From Legionella geestiana (GTDB lineage Bacteria; Pseudomonadota; Gammaproteobacteria; Legionellales; Legionellaceae): a stretch of 64,000 nt of DNA. The stretch covers positions 62,001 to 126,000 of the forward strand of contig NZ_CP038271.1 of the NCBI RefSeq assembly GCF_004571195.1, written 5' to 3'. The first letter of the stretch is position 1. Each line of letters opens with the position of its first letter. The position numbers were made by a program, and so were the translations under genes. The notes beneath the pieces were generated by a model. The model saw only the letters and a list, made by a program, of their open reading frames with translations. It searched no databases and was not told the DNA's origin. Positions 8,910 to 21,907 of this stretch are shown in pieces.

Positions 8910-10093
8910 GCGTGTTCCTCAGTCAGTGGCAGCAGCTCGTCAAAACGGTAGACGGGCTTATACTGGCCGTAATCAGTCAGTTGCAGATAACCGACAGACC
9001 ATGGCGCGCCTGCGTTGCTGTCTGCGGGGATATTCATCTGGAGCTTTAAGGTATGTTTACCAGGCTCAAGCCATTGCGCGGTTTGATGAATGCTAACCGG
9101 AAGTTTTCTGCCATCGGCTCCTGTACCATACAGAACCGCCTGCAGGCCATAACGGCTGGCGGTGGCGACTTCCACTTCTGATTCAAGAAACTCAGGCGTG
9201 CTGCCAGTCTGGCGAATGCTGCGCACCGCACCCGATTGAATGGAGCAGGAAAAAGCGATATGCGTGCTCAGGGAAATGGTGTCTTCCTCGAGCCAGCTTT
9301 CAGCAAACACTTCAACATACCAGTTTTCACCGTGGGAATTGCGCGCTTCTGGCAGCGGCATGCGGGCTTCATAAAGTCCTTCATCAACTTCATAAAAGCT
9401 CAAGGGCCAGGTCTCGCCCTCGGGGCTTCGCAGTGTGAGCGTCATGTAGTCAATGGGGAGCGCGTCATCTTCTTCATCCATGCGCACTTTAACCACCAGT
9501 TCTTCGCCGAAATAGTAATGTTCTTTTTCGGTACTGACTTCAAGGCTGATGTCGGAATAGCGGTCGTAAACATGCACAAAAACAGGCGTTGTTTCATCAA
9601 TAGCTGTATCGGTGCTTTTCAGCACAAACTTGCCGTGACCGGCATTTTTATTCAGTACCATCACCGTTGGAAGCGCGTGTTCATCGGCACCGGCCAGTCC
9701 GGCACCTGGCGTATGTACTTCGGCAACTTCTGAGGGCGCATGCTCTACGCCATCAGGGGTAAGGATGCGCAAAGAGGCAAGGGCTGCATTACCTCTGGAC
9801 TTTTGCACGCTCACACGCACAATGGCGCCATCCGCATGCGTATGGACGTTAATTCCACGGCGAAGCTCGGCCAGAGTCATGACGCGTTGAAGCGATTTGG
9901 ACGGGCGCGGTTTTAACGCCTTTTTCAACGCCAGTGATTGTGTATCCGCCGCCCAGCTGTATGAAAGTGGAACGCGCGAGAGTTTTTCGCAGCTGTCACA
10001 ATCGTAGGCGATTACAGGCGGTTGCGGGAGACCCGCGGCAAAGGCGTTGCTGATGGCATAGACCGAAAGCGAAGCCATGAGTAATGTTTTCAT
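8906..10093 (-). CDS. Exported DUF4785-like protein
   Basis: This 395-residue protein has a signal peptide (MKTLLMASLSVYAISNAFAA). A pair of cysteines (YDCDSCEKL) follows, then beta-rich segments such as VFVHVYDRYSDISLEVSTEKEH and VVKVRMDEEDDALPID that resemble immunoglobulin-like modules. Composition and length fit the DUF4785 family known from Legionella and xanthomonads, but I rely on recall for that. The ATG at 10093 has a strong SD (AGGGAG) and overlaps the stop of the upstream hydrolase gene by 4 nt. Paired with a secreted hydrolase, it may be a partner, an inhibitor or another exported factor. Export through the type II system encoded at the left edge is plausible but not shown. Confidence 0.75.
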   Translation of the reverse strand: MKTLLMASLSVYAISNAFAAGLPQPPVIAYDCDSCEKLSRVPLSYSWAADTQSLALKKALKPRPSKSLQRVMTLAELRRGINVHTHADGAIVRVSVQKSRGNAALASLRILTPDGVEHAPSEVAEVHTPGAGLAGADEHALPTVMVLNKNAGHGKFVLKSTDTAIDETTPVFVHVYDRYSDISLEVSTEKEHYYFGEELVVKVRMDEEDDALPIDYMTLTLRSPEGETWPLSFYEVDEGLYEARMPLPEARNSHGENWYVEVFAESWLEEDTISLSTHIAFSCSIQSGAVRSIRQTGSTPEFLESEVEVATASRYGLQAVLYGTGADGRKLPVSIHQTAQWLEPGKHTLKLQMNIPADSNAGAPWSVGYLQLTDYGQYKPVYRFDELLPLTEEHA

Positions 10094-10995
10094 CGGAGAC
10101 TCCCTGTCGCGGCCGACATGCGGTCGTTATTTAAGATATCTTCAAGTCCAAAGCAGCTGTGGCGACTCTGGTTGTGGCTGAGCTGAATGCCATCAACGGT
10201 TTTTTGCCAGTCATAAAACCACAATTCCCCGGCCTCGGCCTGTGAACTGCAGTCAAGAAAGCCATCTGCACAATCATCGAGATAAAGGCGCGTGACCTTC
10301 AGTGCCGTATTAAGCCAGTAGCCATTGCAGTAACTTGCACTGTTAAAAGGTGAGGCGGTTACATCCGTGCCCACGACCACACGAAACGGTTTTACCAGAT
10401 TAGGACGCTCAGGTGAGCCGTAAAGAAGCTCATCATTATAGACCGCCATGTCACCAACGCGCTGCTGTTTGACAGAGTTAGTCTGGTACCCAAGCAACCA
10501 GCCCAGCCCTTCTTCAAAAAAGTTACCATCCACCGCCTGGTCTGCCAGAATGGTACCGCCACTTGATGGAGCAAGCGCAATAACTTCTCGAATAAGGGGA
10601 AGAACTTCAATATAGCGTGGGTCATAGGCTGGATTTGACAGCACCCAGCGCATGACATTACCGCCGTCTGAATGGGTGTAAACCGTATAAGAGGTAATAT
10701 GCCGGTCTCTCGCAAAATCAAGCATTTGATTGACCATACAGCCGGCCGCTGCTTCATCCCACATATAGGGAGTAAAATCGCAGTGCACCACCAGTCGGTT
10801 CTCGGGCGTCGGCAGTGGCGCGCTCAGGGCGTCAATGAATTCGTATTTCCAGTAATCGCCTTCTGCGTCTTCGCGGTGATCTTTCGTGCCATGCACAAGG
10901 ACGATACCTTCGTTTCCTTGCGGGAGCGTATTACTGTAACTGAGAGTGGATACAAGCAGGGTACAGACACAGGCTGTAACACGTAGAAAGTCCAT
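10090..10995 (-). CDS. Exported alpha/beta hydrolase (lipase-like)
   Basis: The 301-residue product has a signal peptide (about residues 1-22) and an alpha/beta-hydrolase core. IVLVHGTKDH marks the oxyanion strand-turn, and YTVYTHSDGGNVMRW is the nucleophile elbow with Ser109, a variant of GxSxG in which the first glycine is Thr. DYWKYEFIDAL and VIALAPSSGGTILAD resemble secreted lipases and acyltransferases. Several cysteines in the C-terminal half suit an exported enzyme. The ATG at 10995 follows AGAGGC at good spacing. It is the first gene of the operon with the DUF4785-like protein and rmuC. The substrate cannot be told from sequence alone. Confidence 0.8.
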   Translation of the reverse strand: MDFLRVTACVCTLLVSTLSYSNTLPQGNEGIVLVHGTKDHREDAEGDYWKYEFIDALSAPLPTPENRLVVHCDFTPYMWDEAAAGCMVNQMLDFARDRHITSYTVYTHSDGGNVMRWVLSNPAYDPRYIEVLPLIREVIALAPSSGGTILADQAVDGNFFEEGLGWLLGYQTNSVKQQRVGDMAVYNDELLYGSPERPNLVKPFRVVVGTDVTASPFNSASYCNGYWLNTALKVTRLYLDDCADGFLDCSSQAEAGELWFYDWQKTVDGIQLSHNQSRHSCFGLEDILNNDRMSAATGSLR

Positions 10996-11098
10996 TTATT
11001 CTGCCTCTTATAGTGGGTGGCGCGATGTATAGCATATTCCGGTTTTAGCGGCAAGCGCAGCCGCCATGAAATGAAGGTTTTTTCTGTAACAACAATAA

Positions 11099-15312
<4,214 letters not shown>

Positions 15313-16290
15313 ATGGGGCACTATCTGTTTCGCCGTGTTTTGTACGCTCTGCCGGTTCTTTTTGGCATTAATCTCATTACCTTTGCGCTGTTTTTTATGG
15401 TGAATTCACCAGATGACATGGCGCGCATGCAGCTTGGGCAAAAGCATGTCACAGGGGCGTTAATCACGCAGTGGAAGGAAGAACACGGGTATCATTTACC
15501 GCTTTTTTATAACCCTGAGGCAGAGGGAGTCTCGAGGGTAACAGAAACGCTTTTTTACCAGAAATCCATGCGCCTTTTCACCTTTGATTTTGGAATGTCT
15601 GATGGCGGTCGTGATATCAGCTTTGACATCTCTCACCGCATGTGGCCAAGTCTTGCCATAGCGCTCCCCGTGCTTTTTCTCAGCATGTTTGCGGATATTG
15701 TACTTGCCATGTGTATGGCATTTTTTCGCACGACTTGGGTAGATATTTCCGGTGTCGTAATCTGTATTATCCTGATGTCGATTTCCGCACTTTTTTACAT
15801 TATTGGCGGACAATATCTTTTTGGGAAAATACTGCGGCTTGCGCCCATTTCCGGGTATGAATCCGGCCTTGACAGTGTGCGCTTTCTCTTGATGCCGGTA
15901 CTGGTGGCGGTTCTTGGCGGGCTTGGGGCAGGGGCGCGCTGGTATCGTACGCTCTTTCTTGAGGAAATCGCAAAAGATTATGCGCGTACGGCACGGGCAA
16001 AGGGCTTGTCGGAGCAGGCAGTATTGTTTGGGCATGTTTTAAAAAACGCGATGTTGCCGATTCTTACCGGTGTGGTTGTCCTTATCCCCTCACTGTTTAT
16101 GGGAAGCCTTGTGCTCGAGTCTTTTTTTGGGGTACCAGGCCTTGGCAGTTACATGATAGATGCTATTCAACAGCAGGATTTTGCCATTGTTCGCGCCATG
16201 GTGTTTCTTGGCTCAGTGCTTTATCTCGTGGGACTTATCCTCACGGATATATCATATACCCTCGTTGACCCGCGTGTGAGACTGACATGA
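15313..16290 (+). CDS. ABC transporter permease, DppB/OppB type
   Basis: This 325-residue inner-membrane permease has the N-terminal signature MGHYLFRRVLYALPVLFGINLITFALFF, the conserved periplasmic loop after it, and about six membrane segments. The coupling-helix EAA motif is visible as DYARTARAKGLSEQAVLFGHVLKNAM, followed by LESFFGVPGLGSYMIDAI. It forms a heterodimer with the next gene product. GGAG lies 8 nt before the ATG, and the gene starts directly after the binding-protein stop. The stop overlaps the next start by 4 nt. Confidence 0.92.
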   Translation: MGHYLFRRVLYALPVLFGINLITFALFFMVNSPDDMARMQLGQKHVTGALITQWKEEHGYHLPLFYNPEAEGVSRVTETLFYQKSMRLFTFDFGMSDGGRDISFDISHRMWPSLAIALPVLFLSMFADIVLAMCMAFFRTTWVDISGVVICIILMSISALFYIIGGQYLFGKILRLAPISGYESGLDSVRFLLMPVLVAVLGGLGAGARWYRTLFLEEIAKDYARTARAKGLSEQAVLFGHVLKNAMLPILTGVVVLIPSLFMGSLVLESFFGVPGLGSYMIDAIQQQDFAIVRAMVFLGSVLYLVGLILTDISYTLVDPRVRLT

Positions 16291-17657
16291 GCCATCATTT
16301 TTTGTTAACTGACTGGTGTCTGCTCACGGTCATGGCACTGGGTCTTCTGTGGTTTGGATACAGCCTGCGTAAAGCACCGGCGCGTGAAGTCTGCAGACGT
16401 CTTTTTCAAAAACCCATCGCCGCAAGTGCGGCCGTTGTCGTCTTTGCCTTTATGCTCATCGGCGTCCTCGATTCCATTCCGGCAAGGCTCCCGGGAAAAG
16501 CCACGCCCTCAAGTCAGACAGCAACGGTTCTCGACAGGCTTTTTTATCCCGTGGGACAATACTCTGAAAAAACGTATTCATCACCGCTCGCATTGACGCT
16601 GTTCACGCCAGAAGTTATTGTGGTTGATGGGCGGGCGCAGCAGGTGAAGCCACGCTTACAATTCCCGCCTGCATTCCTCGAAACGCCTGCCGATGTTGAG
16701 CGCGTTGTGTGGCGTGCTGCAGGTTTTGGCGCCAGTGCAGGCTTGCTCGTATCCGGGATACTCTGGTTTTTGACCAGTGCCTTAGGGCCTCGTCGTAGTC
16801 CGGCGCGCTCGTTTGTGCCAACTCCTGGAATGCGTGCGGCCATCCTTACGATTGCCTGCCTGGTTGCAGTTGTGGTGGCAACATACACGTTGTCGCGAGT
16901 GTTGCACGTGCTCGGTACCGGCAAGGTGGGGGAAGATATTTTTTATCAGAGTGTGAAAAGCATCCGCACGGGACTTGCCATAGGCCTTCTGACGACCCTT
17001 TTTATGCTGCCACTCGCGCTTTTTCTTGGAGCGGCGGCAGGCTTCTTTGGCGGGGTTGTCGATGATGCAATTCAATATGTCTACACAACGTTAAGTTCAA
17101 TCCCCGGGGTGCTGCTGATTTCAGCGTCTGTTCTCTCGCTGCAGACGTGGATTACCAATCATCCAGAGCAATTTCCGACACTGGCCGACAGTGCGGACGC
17201 AAGACTGCTCGCGCTTTGTCTTATTCTCGGGATGACGAGCTGGACCGGTCTTTGCCGTCTGTTGCGGGCAGAAACGCTTAAGTTGCGTGAGATGGATTAT
17301 GTGCTGGCTGCGCGCGCGCTTGGCAGTTCATCGTTAACCATCATGCGCCGTCACCTTCTGCCGAATGTGTTGCACATTGTACTTATCACCCTTGTACTCG
17401 ACTTCAGTTTTCTCGTACTTGCGGAAGCGGTGTTGTCCTATGTGGGCGTGGGCGTATCGCCAATGACCATCAGCTGGGGCAACATGATTAACAGTGCCCG
17501 CCTTGAGCTTTCGCGTGAACCGGTGGTGTGGTGGCCGATGTTCGCGGCTTTTATCATGATGTTTGCGCTGGTGCTTGCCTGTAATCTGTTTGCCGATGCC
17601 GTGCGCGACACGCTTGACCCCAGAAACTCTTCTGCCCAGGGCAATGCCCTAAAGTGA
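16287..17657 (+). CDS. ABC transporter permease, DppC/OppC type, with long N-terminal part
   Basis: The 456-residue permease carries the DppC core in its C-terminal half: FYQSVKSIRTGLAIGLLTTLF, the EAA motif DYVLAARALGSSSLTIMRRHLLPNV, and AEAVLSYVGVGVSPMTISWG. The N-terminal ~200 residues are longer than usual (typical DppC is about 300) and contain extra membrane helices around a soluble loop with VDGRAQQVKPRLQFPP. It closes the ligA-coupled operon. No ATP-binding subunit follows; the next gene is dnaE. The missing ATPases must be encoded elsewhere or be shared with another importer. Confidence 0.9.
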   Translation: MSHHFLLTDWCLLTVMALGLLWFGYSLRKAPAREVCRRLFQKPIAASAAVVVFAFMLIGVLDSIPARLPGKATPSSQTATVLDRLFYPVGQYSEKTYSSPLALTLFTPEVIVVDGRAQQVKPRLQFPPAFLETPADVERVVWRAAGFGASAGLLVSGILWFLTSALGPRRSPARSFVPTPGMRAAILTIACLVAVVVATYTLSRVLHVLGTGKVGEDIFYQSVKSIRTGLAIGLLTTLFMLPLALFLGAAAGFFGGVVDDAIQYVYTTLSSIPGVLLISASVLSLQTWITNHPEQFPTLADSADARLLALCLILGMTSWTGLCRLLRAETLKLREMDYVLAARALGSSSLTIMRRHLLPNVLHIVLITLVLDFSFLVLAEAVLSYVGVGVSPMTISWGNMINSARLELSREPVVWWPMFAAFIMMFALVLACNLFADAVRDTLDPRNSSAQGNALK

Positions 17658-17738
17658 TATTCGTGGCGCACACCCTTGTCAAAATTTTTCTGAGGCTCCA
17701 CACTATGGGGCTTACCAGTCGATTACACGGGTTACTTC

Positions 17739-20700
17739 ATGCCGCAACAGTTCGTCCACCTGCGATTGCACACTGAATATTCGCTTAAGGATGGTCTTGT
17801 GCGCGTGGATACTCTCATGGATTCCGTGCAAAAAAGTGGCATGCGTGCCGTTGCTGTCACCGATTTTTGTAACCTCTTTGCGGCGGTTAAAGTCTTTAAG
17901 GCGGCGACTTCTTACGGCATAAAGCCGATTTTTGGCAGTGATTTGCCCTGCATGGATGCCGCTAATCCTCGACAGACAAGCTCAATGCTTTTGCTGTGTC
18001 AAAACGAAACCGGTTACAAAAACTTAACACGCCTTGTCTCACGCGCCTGGCAGGAGGGGCAGCTACAGGGGGAGCCGCGCGTGGATTATGCGTGGATTCG
18101 TGAAGCCTCGGAGGGGTTGATAGCGTTATCAGGCGGTGTGCGTGGTGATATTGGTCAGGCACTCCTTAGCGGTGACAGAGCCCGTGCCGAGCGCCTTGCT
18201 ACAGGATGGTCTGAAACGTTTCCCGGGCGCTTTTATCTGGAAATACAACGTGTTGGCCGGGATGATGAAGCGCTCTATAACAAAGAAGTGCTGAGGCTCG
18301 CTGAAAACCTCTCTCTGCCAATTGTTGCGACAAACGATGTCTGCTACCTGAAGGAAAGCGAATTCTGGGCACACGAGGCGCGTGTGTGCATACACGCCGG
18401 CGAAACCCTCTCAAACCCGTCTCGTCCACGCCTTTATACCGAGAAGCAATATCTGCGAACCCCTGAGGAGATGGCAGAGCTTTTCGCCGATATCCCCGAA
18501 GCACTGACCAATACCGTTGAAATCAGCAAACGCTGTACCGTGATGCTGCATCTTGGAAAGTCTTATCTGCCACAGTTTCCCATACCGGACGGAGGTACAA
18601 CGGAAGAGTATTTGATAACATTATCAAAAAGCGGTCTTGAAGAGCGCTTAACTCGACTTTTTGGTGATGCAGCAGCTGAGAGGCGCTCTCCGTATGACGA
18701 GCGACTGGCACTTGAGCTTTCCGTTATCAATGCCATGGGTTTCGCAGGTTATTTTCTTATTGTCGCTGATTTTATCCGATGGGCACGTGAAAATGGCGTT
18801 CCCGTGGGGCCTGGGCGTGGTTCAGGAGCCGGTTCACTTGTGGCGTATGCGCTCGCCATTACCGATCTCGATCCCCTGCAGTATGACCTGCTTTTTGAAC
18901 GTTTTCTGAACCCGGAACGGGTATCGATGCCAGATTTTGACATCGATTTCTGCATGCAGGGGCGTGACAGGGTGATTGAGTATGTTGCTGCACGTTATGG
19001 TCGACAAAGCGTATCGCAGATCATCACTTTTGGTACCATGGCGGCGAAAGCGGTGCTTCGCGATGTGGGGCGGGTGCTTGGGCACCCTTATGGTTTTGTC
19101 GATGCACTCGCAAAGCTTGTCCCGTTTGAAATCGGCATGACGCTCAACAAAGCCATGGAGCAGGAAGATCAACTGCGGGAGCGCTACGAAAATGAAGACG
19201 AGGTACGCGAGCTGATAGACCTCGCACTCACCCTTGAGGGCATTACCCGAAATGCCGGCAAACATGCCGGAGGCGTGGTCATTGCTCCTTCGGCACTCAC
19301 TGATTTTACTCCCATTTACTGTGAAGAAGGTTCCACACAGATTGTCAGCCAGTTTGACAAGGACGATGTTGAAGCCGTAGGCCTTGTTAAATTTGACTTC
19401 CTTGGCCTGAAAACCCTGACTATTATCGACTGGGCATTGAAAACAGTTAACAAAGAGCGTGCAAAAGCAGGGCTTCCTCCGGTTGATATCAGCGCCATTC
19501 CGATGGATGACCCCGAAACCTTCGCGCTCTTGAAAGCCTGCCAGACCACCGCTGTATTCCAGCTGGAATCCCGCGGCATGAAAGAACTCGTGCACCGTTT
19601 GCAGCCGGACTGTTTTGAGGACATCGTCGCACTCGTGGCACTCTTTCGCCCGGGCCCGCTGCAATCAGGGATGGTGGATGACTTTATCGACCGAAAACAC
19701 GGACGTGCCGCTGTTGCCTATCCGCATCCTGATCTTGAGCCTATTCTGAAACCAACTTATGGAGTCATTCTCTATCAGGAACAGGTGATGCAGATTGCTC
19801 AGGTGCTCGCAAATTATACGCTTGGAGCCGCCGACCTGCTGCGTCGGGCGATGGGTAAGAAAAAGCCTGAAGAAATGGCGCAGCAGCGTGCCATTTTTAC
19901 TGATGGTGCGGTAGCACGTGGTGTGGATGCGGAGCTTGCCGCCTCAATTTTCGACCTTATGGAAAAGTTTGCAGGCTATGGCTTTAACAAATCGCACTCA
20001 GCCGCCTATGCACTGGTAGCTTATCAAACCGCGTGGCTCAAAGCACATTATCCCGGCGCATTCATGGCAGCGGTATTAACCGCGGATATGGACAATACAG
20101 AAAAGGTCGTGCATTTCATCGATGAATGTGAACACATGGGATTAAAAGTCCTGCCTCCCTGCGTGGAACATTCTGATTTTATTTTTACCGTTACCGGCGA
20201 AAAGGTACTGCGCTACGGCCTTGGCGGAATTCGCGGGGTTGGTGAAGCCGTGGTGGCTAACCTCATGGAGAACCGCGCACGTGAGGGTGCTTTTGGCGGG
20301 CTGTTCGCCTTTTGCGAGCGTCAGGATATTCGCAGGCTAAACCGGCGTGTGCTGGAAGTGCTTGTTAAAAGTGGCGCCATGGATGTCTGGGGAGTAGAGC
20401 GCGGCAGCCTTTTTGTCTCTATCGATAAAGCGCTTCGCCTCGCGGAAAAAACACACCAGGCCGATGCCAGCGGGCAGGGGTCTTTGTTTGCGATGATGGA
20501 AGAGCACCCGGTGCATGAGGATTATGTCACAGCGGCTCCATGGACACTCAATCAGCGGCTTGATGGTGAGAAAGAAACACTCGGTCGCTATTTGAGCGGG
20601 CATCCGGTGGACGCGTTTCGGCAAGAGTTTAAAGCTTTTGCGACCGCGGTATCAGCTCCTGATTTGCTGTCACGCAAAAAAGCCACGGTGTTTGGCCTTG

Positions 20701-21173
20701 TTACCGGTATTCGCCGTGTACTGACCAAACGCGGAAAAAAACTGGCCATTATCGGTCTTGAAGATGGGCAGACCAGGATTGATGTAGTGGTGTTTCAGGA
20801 AAACTTTGAGGCGCATGAGCGAAGCTTAACAAGCGGTACGGTAGTGGTGGCGGAAGGGGAGCTGTCGCGGGATGACTTTAGTGGTGGTGTCAAAATGACG
20901 GCATCAAAACTATACACCAGCGAGGAAGCGCGATGCCATTTTGGCCGCAGCCTTACGCTGTCGCTGGGCATAAAAGACGCAGAAAAGCTTACAGCGGTTA
21001 AAGCGCTTTTGAGCGCGTGGTCTGGAAAGTGTCCGGTGCAGCTTGACTATGATAATGGTGTTGCGCGTGCGCGCCTGACGCTCGGAGTTGAGTGGCATGT
21101 ACTGCCCACTGATACGCTTCTGCAACACCTTACAGGTCTTTTGGGTAATGAGCGGGTACGCATGCGCTATTGA
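17739..21173 (+). CDS. dnaE: DNA polymerase III alpha subunit
   Basis: The 1144-residue product is the replicative polymerase subunit of the DnaE1 type. A PHP domain opens the protein (FVHLRLHTEYSLKDGLVRVD, AVTDFCNLFAAVKVFKA). The catalytic aspartates lie in PDFDIDFCMQGRDRVIEY (Asp401 and Asp403), and KFDFLGLKTLTIIDW holds the third acidic residue. GPGRGSGAGSLVAY and GYGFNKSHSAAYALVAYQTAW are strongly conserved. Later come a helix-hairpin-helix region and an OB fold (ATVFGLVTGIRRVLTKRGKK). The length matches E. coli DnaE (1160). The ATG at 17739 lacks a clear SD but gives the standard N-terminus. Confidence 0.97.
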   Translation: MPQQFVHLRLHTEYSLKDGLVRVDTLMDSVQKSGMRAVAVTDFCNLFAAVKVFKAATSYGIKPIFGSDLPCMDAANPRQTSSMLLLCQNETGYKNLTRLVSRAWQEGQLQGEPRVDYAWIREASEGLIALSGGVRGDIGQALLSGDRARAERLATGWSETFPGRFYLEIQRVGRDDEALYNKEVLRLAENLSLPIVATNDVCYLKESEFWAHEARVCIHAGETLSNPSRPRLYTEKQYLRTPEEMAELFADIPEALTNTVEISKRCTVMLHLGKSYLPQFPIPDGGTTEEYLITLSKSGLEERLTRLFGDAAAERRSPYDERLALELSVINAMGFAGYFLIVADFIRWARENGVPVGPGRGSGAGSLVAYALAITDLDPLQYDLLFERFLNPERVSMPDFDIDFCMQGRDRVIEYVAARYGRQSVSQIITFGTMAAKAVLRDVGRVLGHPYGFVDALAKLVPFEIGMTLNKAMEQEDQLRERYENEDEVRELIDLALTLEGITRNAGKHAGGVVIAPSALTDFTPIYCEEGSTQIVSQFDKDDVEAVGLVKFDFLGLKTLTIIDWALKTVNKERAKAGLPPVDISAIPMDDPETFALLKACQTTAVFQLESRGMKELVHRLQPDCFEDIVALVALFRPGPLQSGMVDDFIDRKHGRAAVAYPHPDLEPILKPTYGVILYQEQVMQIAQVLANYTLGAADLLRRAMGKKKPEEMAQQRAIFTDGAVARGVDAELAASIFDLMEKFAGYGFNKSHSAAYALVAYQTAWLKAHYPGAFMAAVLTADMDNTEKVVHFIDECEHMGLKVLPPCVEHSDFIFTVTGEKVLRYGLGGIRGVGEAVVANLMENRAREGAFGGLFAFCERQDIRRLNRRVLEVLVKSGAMDVWGVERGSLFVSIDKALRLAEKTHQADASGQGSLFAMMEEHPVHEDYVTAAPWTLNQRLDGEKETLGRYLSGHPVDAFRQEFKAFATAVSAPDLLSRKKATVFGLVTGIRRVLTKRGKKLAIIGLEDGQTRIDVVVFQENFEAHERSLTSGTVVVAEGELSRDDFSGGVKMTASKLYTSEEARCHFGRSLTLSLGIKDAEKLTAVKALLSAWSGKCPVQLDYDNGVARARLTLGVEWHVLPTDTLLQHLTGLLGNERVRMRY

Positions 21174-21213
21174 GTATGCTACTATCGAGAGAATTCAGCA
21201 TGAGGCAATGGAC

Positions 21214-21807
21214 ATGGGCTTTTTTCGTCTGATTGGAGGAATGGCGTTTTTGAGTCTCCTGACTTTGACCGCCAGCGCCGATAACGGCGCGAAACAAAAT
21301 GCGTTTCGCAGTTTCTGGCACCCGACCTATCACGGTAAGCGACTTGATTATTGTTCACTGGATGGCAAAAAATGCGGCATGCCCATCGCGAATGCCTATT
21401 GCCGCGCCATGGGATACGCGCGGGCCGATCAGATGGTTAAGGCGCCCAATCTCGGCATGACCCACTATATCGGAACTCCGGCGCACTGTAAGGGATGGCG
21501 TTGCAATGGCTTTATGCTGATTGATTGTGTTGAAAAACTGAGCCACACACCGCCTGCTTCATGGCACTACCGGCTGCGCGACTTTGTCTACCCGCGCCAC
21601 AGTAATTACCGCATTTCCTGGTGCTACGATGGTGATAAGGGATGTGGAAAGAGGGCTGCGCATTCGTTCTGTCGCCGGATGGGCTATCTTGAAGCAAAGA
21701 GTTACAAAGTGCAGGAACATGTCCCTGCTACGAAAGCGCTAGGTACGGATGAACTCTGCTTTGGCAATGACTGCAGGGGATTTCTGCATATTGCCTGTGC
21801 GCGATGA
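21214..21807 (+). CDS. Exported protein with two Cys-rich repeats
   Basis: I do not recognise this 197-residue protein by name. It has a signal peptide (MGFFRLIGGMAFLSLLTLTA) and two copies of a ~75-residue module. Each module runs: aromatic-rich start, WCYDGDKGCGKRAAHSFCRRMGY or its counterpart DYCSLDGKKCGMPIANAYCRAMGY, then a middle part, and an ending with C-x(4)-C-x-GF-x-x-x-x-C. The six cysteines per module suggest disulfides and life outside the cytoplasm. GAGG lies 8 nt before the ATG at 21214; an ATG at 21208 is the alternative. It sits between dnaE and fleQ. It could be a type II secretion substrate; that is inference. Confidence 0.75.
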   Translation: MGFFRLIGGMAFLSLLTLTASADNGAKQNAFRSFWHPTYHGKRLDYCSLDGKKCGMPIANAYCRAMGYARADQMVKAPNLGMTHYIGTPAHCKGWRCNGFMLIDCVEKLSHTPPASWHYRLRDFVYPRHSNYRISWCYDGDKGCGKRAAHSFCRRMGYLEAKSYKVQEHVPATKALGTDELCFGNDCRGFLHIACAR

Positions 21808-21843
21808 AGGTTGTCTTTGTGCGGAGCGTTTGGCGTCATTTGT

Positions 21844-21873
21844 TTGACAGGCAGGTGTCAGATGACCGATACT
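21844..21873 (+). promoter_or_regulatory. Sigma-70-like promoter of fleQ with overlapping inverted repeat
   Basis: TTGACA at 21844-21849 matches the -35 consensus exactly and is followed after 18 nt by GATACT (21868-21873, four of six -10 bases). The -35 box lies in the inverted repeat TGACA-N6-TGTCA (21845-21860), a possible operator. fleQ starts 35 nt downstream. Confidence 0.5.
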
Positions 21874-21907
21874 TTAATTGGTTAATGCGTAAAAGGGATT
21901 TTGAGTA

